From contig NZ_CP158299.1 in NCBI RefSeq assembly GCF_040256395.1, positions 2,963,405 through 3,027,404 of the forward strand: DNA of 64,000 nucleotides. The letters are read 5' to 3'. Below, piece after piece: positions 59,475 to 64,000 of this stretch. A program made the position numbers and the translations under genes. The notes below the pieces were generated by a model that saw only the letters and a program-made list of their open reading frames with translations, made no database searches and was not told where the DNA came from. Within the stretch, counting starts at the first letter, position 1; the number at the start of each line of letters is the position of its first letter. The stretch comes from Deinococcus sonorensis KR-87. Its GTDB lineage: Bacteria > Deinococcota > Deinococci > Deinococcales > Deinococcaceae.

Positions 59475-59487
59475 TGGGTATCCGGCG

Positions 59488-60159
59488 CTACAGCGTCTGA
59501 GCGAACAGCGGGGCGCTGGTCGGCTGGGGGCTGCCGCCCTGCGGTTCCACACTCACGGCGAAGACGGTTCCGGCGGGCAGCTGGGTCTGGAACGTCCGGC
59601 CCCGGAACAGCCCCAGCGACACTGGCTTGCCGCCGACCACCTTCCAGGCCTGATACTGCCGGTCCTGGGGCAGGTCGGCCTGCATCAGCACGTAAGCGTC
59701 TCCATTGGGCAGGCGCACCAGCCGGGCCAGCTCTGCACCCTGCGGACTGGCTACCGTGCGGCTGACGGCGCCCGGCTGCCGCTGCAGCTGCGCCAGCTGA
59801 CGCTCCGGCGTGAGCCGAAACACTGGTACCAGCACCAGCATCACGGCCACGGCCGCCGCCACCAGCGCCAGCCACAGCACCCGGCGCGGCCTGGCGGACG
59901 GCTCCGCCGGAGGCAGCGGCACGGCCTTCGGTGCGTCCTGTTGCAGGCGTGCCATCAGCCGGTCCTCGGCGCCGGGCGGGACCGGCGCGGGCGGCAGGTC
60001 CAGCGCCATGGCGCTCAGCCCCTCCAGATACGCCGCGAGCTGCTGCCGCGCCTGGGGATCGAGGTTCAGCTGGGCCTCGATCTCCTGCATCTGCTCGTCC
60101 GGCAGCAGGCCGAGCGCGTAGTCAACGAGCAGGTCCTGATCAAGCTTCACCACGTTCAC
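59488..60159 (-). CDS. Anti-sigma factor (RskA/anti-sigma-K type)
   Basis: 223 residues. N-terminal helical domain DLLVDYALGLLPDEQMQEIEAQLNLDPQARQQL (motif VDYALGLLPDEQ), no HxxxCxxC zinc motif; transmembrane helix VLWLALVAAAVAVMLVLVPVF near residues 92-112; extracytoplasmic RskA-like domain GDAYVLMQADLPQ, YQAWKVVGGKPVSLGLF, and FAVSVEPQGGSPQPT. It overlaps the sigma gene by 20 nt, so the pair is made in fixed ratio. Probably released by regulated proteolysis. Confidence 0.88.
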   Translation of the reverse strand: MNVVKLDQDLLVDYALGLLPDEQMQEIEAQLNLDPQARQQLAAYLEGLSAMALDLPPAPVPPGAEDRLMARLQQDAPKAVPLPPAEPSARPRRVLWLALVAAAVAVMLVLVPVFRLTPERQLAQLQRQPGAVSRTVASPQGAELARLVRLPNGDAYVLMQADLPQDRQYQAWKVVGGKPVSLGLFRGRTFQTQLPAGTVFAVSVEPQGGSPQPTSAPLFAQTL

Positions 60160-60670
60160 CTCCTCCCAGGTGCGTCTTCATGCGGGCCAGCGCGGTGCGC
60201 AGCCGGGTCTTGACGGTGCCGAGCGGCATTCCGGTCAGCTGCGCCAGTTCGGCGTGGCTGTGGCCCTGATAGTAGGCGAGTTCAATGAGTCGCCGCTCTC
60301 CGTCGTCCAGAATCTCCACCGCCCGCTGGGCCATCAGCACATCCTCCTGATCGCGGGCCGGGGTGGGGGCGTCCCACTCCTCCAGCGGCAGCGAGGCGTC
60401 CTTGCGGTCACGGATCGCCTGCAGAAAGCGGCGGTGCGCGATGGTCACGAGCCAGGTCTTGGCCGAGGCCAGCGAGCGGTCGAAGCGGCCTGCCGCCTTC
60501 CAGGCGTTCAGGAAGGCATCCTGGACACAGTTCTCGGTGTCGTCCTGGTCGCGCAGCATCCGTCGCCCCAGTCCGTACAGGTAGGGTGCGTAGCGGCGAT
60601 GCAGTTCCCGCAGGGCATCCTGCTGGCCCAGCGCCATCTGTGCAATCAGATCTTCATCGGTCAGGTCCAT
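60140..60670 (-). CDS. ECF RNA polymerase sigma factor (SigK-like)
   Basis: 176 residues. Region 2: LHRRYAPYLYGLGRRML, DTENCVQDAFLNAWKAAGRFD (2.1-2.4). Region 4: RAVEILDDGERRLIELAYYQGHSHAELAQLTGMPLGTVKTRLRTALARMK (4.2 helix GMPLGTVKTRLRTAL). No region 3. Such ECF factors respond to an envelope signal through the adjacent anti-sigma. No autoregulated promoter could be confirmed. Confidence 0.92.
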   Translation of the reverse strand: MDLTDEDLIAQMALGQQDALRELHRRYAPYLYGLGRRMLRDQDDTENCVQDAFLNAWKAAGRFDRSLASAKTWLVTIAHRRFLQAIRDRKDASLPLEEWDAPTPARDQEDVLMAQRAVEILDDGERRLIELAYYQGHSHAELAQLTGMPLGTVKTRLRTALARMKTHLGGGERGEA

Positions 60671-60759
60671 AAGGGCAAACGCCCGTAGCTTATCCCAAGT
60701 GCATCACCTGAGGTGGGCCTGAGGACTTTCTGAAGACGGGTGGCGCCCGACCCATCCGT

Positions 60760-61014
60760 TCAGGCGCGGTGCTCGGGGCTCTCCAGCGTCACGGCGGGCT
60801 GCACGACCGGCGCGATGACCTCCGTGGTCGACGCGTGCACCGGGATGGGGTTCGCGGCCCCGCTCAGCTCGTCCTTGAGGCCCTGGGTGCTCTTCCGGAA
60901 CTCGCGAATGCCATTGCCCAGGCTCTTGCCGAGCTCCGGCAGCTTCTTGGGTCCGAACACCAACAACGCCACCACCAGAATGATCATGATCTCGGGAAAT
61001 CCCAGGTTCGGCAT
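60760..61014 (-). CDS. tatA: Twin-arginine translocation protein TatA
   Basis: 84 residues with AAGGAG upstream. GFPEIMIILVVALLVFGPKKLPELGKSLG is the single TatA/E membrane helix and hinge (motif FGPKKLPELGKSLG), then an amphipathic helix and an unstructured acidic tail. It forms the pore complex for folded proteins. It lies between the sigma operon and a Tat-type substrate gene. Confidence 0.95.
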   Translation of the reverse strand: MPNLGFPEIMIILVVALLVFGPKKLPELGKSLGNGIREFRKSTQGLKDELSGAANPIPVHASTTEVIAPVVQPAVTLESPEHRA

Positions 61015-61124
61015 ACAGTACTCCTTTTCCGGGCCGGGGCACGTTCTGCCCCTGTCCTGTACAGATATATGCGCCGCAGCGCTGTTTAGATGTGGGGCCA
61101 GATGAATGGTGAAGGTCCATAGAA

Positions 61125-61162
61125 CGGCGGCAGGAGCGGGGACATTCCCGCTCCTGCCGCCG
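61125..61162 (-). terminator. Terminator after the ferritin-like gene
   Basis: 16-bp perfect stem: CGGCGGCAGGAGCGGG (61125-61140) with CCCGCTCCTGCCGCCG (61147-61162), loop GACATT. TTCTATGG follows on the minus strand. Confidence 0.85.
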
Positions 61163-61179
61163 GCTGGACCGTCCGGACC

Positions 61180-62130
61180 TTACTTGATGTTGCCGTTCAG
61201 GCCGTTCGGGTAGAAGCCACCCTTGCCCTTGCCGCCCAGGTACACAATGTTCAGCACCTGGTCGGTGGTGCGGCTGTAGGCGATGCTGTTTTTGTCAGCT
61301 GCGACGATGTTGGCGCTACCACCGGCCACGAAGTCGGGGTTGCCGGTGCCGCCCACGATGCCCTGGTCGTCGTCGGTGCTGCCGTCCACGGCGTCACGCA
61401 GGTCACTGATGGCCTGGATCAGCTGGGCAACGGTCACGCCATACGGCGTCTTGACGTCCTTCTGACCGTACAGCAGGGTACGGATTTCGCCGGCGTGGTA
61501 GGCCTCAACCGCCAGAATGCCGGCCGCCGCTTCCAGGTAGTCGGGGTTGGTGATCAGCCGGGCAGCGCCCTTGTACGCGGTGACGCCCACGTCCTCAAAA
61601 ATGAACGCGCCGTGCAGGAAAAACAGGTCGTTGAGGTAGGGGTTGAAAGCGGGCGTCAGGGTGGTCGGGGAGGTGATCAGCTTGGCGTTGTAAGCCGCGG
61701 CGTTGGCGGCAGCCGCGAAGGCCGGCCCGATGTCCAGGACAGGACGCGCCACGGCACTGGCCCCCAGCGCAGCACGCAGGAAGTTGACGTGGTTCAGCTC
61801 GTCCTGAGCGATCTCGTTGGCGTAGGCGGCCACGGCCGGGTCGGCAAACTTGATGGCCGTCTTGCCGTCGAAGCCGCTGGGCAGCCCCACGGCCGCGGTA
61901 CCGCCCGGCAGCTCACCAATGCGGCCCACGGCGGCCAGGTAGAAGGCGGCCTCCAGGTACTCCAGGTTCAGCGCGAAGTTCAGCACGTCCACGTCGATGT
62001 TCTGCTTGGGCGGCACCTGCGCGACCACCGGGGCGCAGGAGGCCAACACGGCGCCCGCACCGACCAGACCGGCGGTGCTCAGAAACTGACGGCGGCCCGG
62101 CTGTTTGATGCTCTTGTCATTCTGGCTCAT
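61180..62130 (-). CDS. Tat-exported ferritin-like domain lipoprotein
   Basis: 316 residues from the ATG at 62130, preceded by GAGGAGTG. The twin-arginine signal [10 protein letters not shown] is followed by [12 protein letters not shown], in which the Cys could be a lipobox. The mature part is a ferritin_2-type four-helix protein: [32 protein letters not shown] (ExxH) and [14 protein letters not shown] (ExxH). Proteins of this family are linked to desiccation in Deinococcus and plants (pcc13-62). It is next to tatA, its probable exporter. Confidence 0.9.
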   Translation of the reverse strand: MSQNDKSIKQPGRRQFLSTAGLVGAGAVLASCAPVVAQVPPKQNIDVDVLNFALNLEYLEAAFYLAAVGRIGELPGGTAAVGLPSGFDGKTAIKFADPAVAAYANEIAQDELNHVNFLRAALGASAVARPVLDIGPAFAAAANAAAYNAKLITSPTTLTPAFNPYLNDLFFLHGAFIFEDVGVTAYKGAARLITNPDYLEAAAGILAVEAYHAGEIRTLLYGQKDVKTPYGVTVAQLIQAISDLRDAVDGSTDDDQGIVGGTGNPDFVAGGSANIVAADKNSIAYSRTTDQVLNIVYLGGKGKGGFYPNGLNGNIK

Positions 62131-62321
62131 GATCACTCCTCGACCGCAAGGGTCAACGGCTCCTGGCAGGCAGGAACAGGGGGACGGCGCGGCAACCCTT
62201 GGGGGCCCGCTTGGCGCGTTCTGACACCATGCTTGTATGCGGGGGATGGATGACTGGATGTAGTGGATTTGGGACCTAAAGATTCGATGAAGGACGGCGA
62301 CCGGATCCAGCGCCGCTGCTC

Positions 62322-62327
62322 TACAAT
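62322..62327 (+). promoter_or_regulatory. -10 box of a leaderless start (TACAAT)
   Basis: TACAAT ends 6 nt before the ATG at 62334; the cleanest example of the leaderless arrangement in the window. Confidence 0.6.
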
Positions 62328-62333
62328 CGCGGG

Positions 62334-63305
62334 ATGACCCAGGCCACCGTGTTGCAGCTCACTGCCCTCCCCGGCCGCCTGGACGCGGTGATCGCGCAGC
62401 TGTCCGGGGCCAGCCGCTCGCAGGTGGCCAGCTGGATTGAGGCCGGGCAGGTGCAGCTGGATGGCCAGCCGGTGCAGAAGGCCAGCCTGAAACTGCGTGG
62501 GGGTGAAGTCCTGACTGTCCAGGTGCCGCCGCCGCCCGCCAGCCACGTGCTGCCGGAGACCGTAGCACTGGACGTGCTGTACGAGGACGACGCCCTGATC
62601 GCGGTCAACAAGCCGGCCGGCATGACCACCCACCCGGCTCCGGGCGTGCTGAGCGGCACGCTGGTGAACGCGCTGCTGGGCCGCATAAGCCTGCCGGAGC
62701 AGGAGGGCCACGACGAAGCCGGCGGCTACCGGCCCGGTATCGTTCACCGGCTCGACAAGGACACCAGCGGCGTAATCGTGGTGGCCAAGACGGTGCAGGC
62801 GCATGCCCGGCTGGCCGAGAGCTTCCACGACCGGGAGACGCATAAGACCTACCTGGCGATTGCGGCCGGCCAGTGGGCGGCGCTGAAGCCGGTGCATGTA
62901 GACGCGCCCATCGGGCGGCACCCGGTGGCCCGCCAGCGCATGACCGTGGGCGGGGCCCAGCCGCGCGAGGCGCAGACGCTCTTCACGCCACTCAGCCGTC
63001 ATCCGGATGGTCATGGCCGCACGCTGGTGCTGGTCCAGGCGGAACCGCGCACCGGCCGCACCCATCAGCTGCGGGTGCATCTGGCGCACCTGAACAGCCC
63101 GATCCTGGGCGACACGGTGTACGGCCGGGCCAGCACCGTGATCGGGCGACAGGCGCTGCACGCGTGGCGACTGACCCTCCCCCATCCGCTGACCGGCGAG
63201 CCGCTACATCTGGAGGCGCCCCCACCCCCCGACCTGCTGGATGCCTGGGTCCGGCTGGGCGGCACGCTCCCGGAGCAGCTGGGCGCGCCTCACGAACCTA
63301 AATAA
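62334..63305 (+). CDS. RluA-family pseudouridine synthase
   Basis: 323 residues. N-terminal S4 RNA-binding domain ([34 protein letters not shown]), catalytic HRLDKDTSG with Asp141, and [22 protein letters not shown] near residues 246-267. This is the RluD/RluC type acting on 23S rRNA. The exact uridine cannot be set from sequence. Confidence 0.93.
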   Translation: MTQATVLQLTALPGRLDAVIAQLSGASRSQVASWIEAGQVQLDGQPVQKASLKLRGGEVLTVQVPPPPASHVLPETVALDVLYEDDALIAVNKPAGMTTHPAPGVLSGTLVNALLGRISLPEQEGHDEAGGYRPGIVHRLDKDTSGVIVVAKTVQAHARLAESFHDRETHKTYLAIAAGQWAALKPVHVDAPIGRHPVARQRMTVGGAQPREAQTLFTPLSRHPDGHGRTLVLVQAEPRTGRTHQLRVHLAHLNSPILGDTVYGRASTVIGRQALHAWRLTLPHPLTGEPLHLEAPPPPDLLDAWVRLGGTLPEQLGAPHEPK

Positions 63306-63420
63306 TTTGTTTAGGGTGGCGCCCCGGTGCCCGGCTGCCTTTCAGGGGTAGGATGAGTCCGCCGATTCTGGCGCTGACCCACTGGGGGCCAGCCGCCGGC
63401 TTTCCCAAAGGAGTGTCACC

Positions 63421-64000
<580 letters not shown>

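Overview
The window is chromosomal DNA of high GC content from a Deinococcus-type bacterium. Supporting signs are a complete bacterial V/A-type ATPase operon, a PyrR-type pyrimidine operon laid out as described for Thermus, a GlnB without the Tyr51 uridylylation site, many small lineage-type proteins, and a recurring TANNNT box 5-7 nt upstream of start codons, the leaderless-mRNA architecture typical of Deinococcus. I see no rRNA, tRNA, CRISPR array, prophage or intact insertion sequence.

Layout. 1-12.0 kb: mixed housekeeping and metabolism (5' part of an acyl-CoA ligase, TPR/HD-GYP protein, type III PKS with a membrane methyltransferase, aldo/keto reductase, oligopeptidase B, nitroreductase, class A PBP). 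12.1-16.2 kb: the pyr operon (PyrR-binding RNA loop, leader peptide, terminator, pyrR, pyrB, an unknown exported protein, pyrC, a frameshifted methyltransferase). 16.3-22.2 kb: single genes (HAD-like protein, GRDP-like membrane protein, lipase, GNAT protein, NudC, gamma-glutamyltransferase). 22.3-26.1 kb: leu operon (leader peptide, attenuator, leuC with a +1 frameshift, RhtB-type exporter, leuD, leuB). 26.1-31.3 kb: sugar ABC importer (binding protein and two permeases, no ATPase gene) plus two GFO/IDH oxidoreductases. 31.3-35.1 kb: ilv leader/attenuator, ilvB, ilvN, ilvC. 35.1-38.4 kb: small genes, a nucleoside hydrolase and a gene-poor stretch of about 430 bp. 38.4-47.0 kb: V-ATPase operon on the minus strand. 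47.3-49.3 kb: amtB and glnB with a repeat-rich control region. 49.3-64 kb: pth, lepB, a Ser/Thr kinase, guaA, a PEGA pseudokinase, an Mrp/regulator/ligT cluster, an ECF sigma/anti-sigma pair next to tatA and a predicted Tat-exported ferritin-like protein, an RluA-type synthase and the start of sodA.

The strongest theme is ribosome-mediated attenuation. The leu and ilv operons each begin with a short ORF rich in the relevant branched-chain codons, followed by mutually exclusive antiterminator and terminator pairings. In both, the leader ATG lies only 7-8 nt after a -10 box, so the leader itself looks leaderless. The pyr operon combines a PyrR-binding loop with a 26-codon leader ORF that has a Shine-Dalgarno site, reads straight through the terminator and overlaps pyrR by 3 nt.

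Three genes (leuC, the methyltransferase after pyrC, and the second GFO/IDH gene) each contain a single-base indel. They may be sequencing errors or real lesions.
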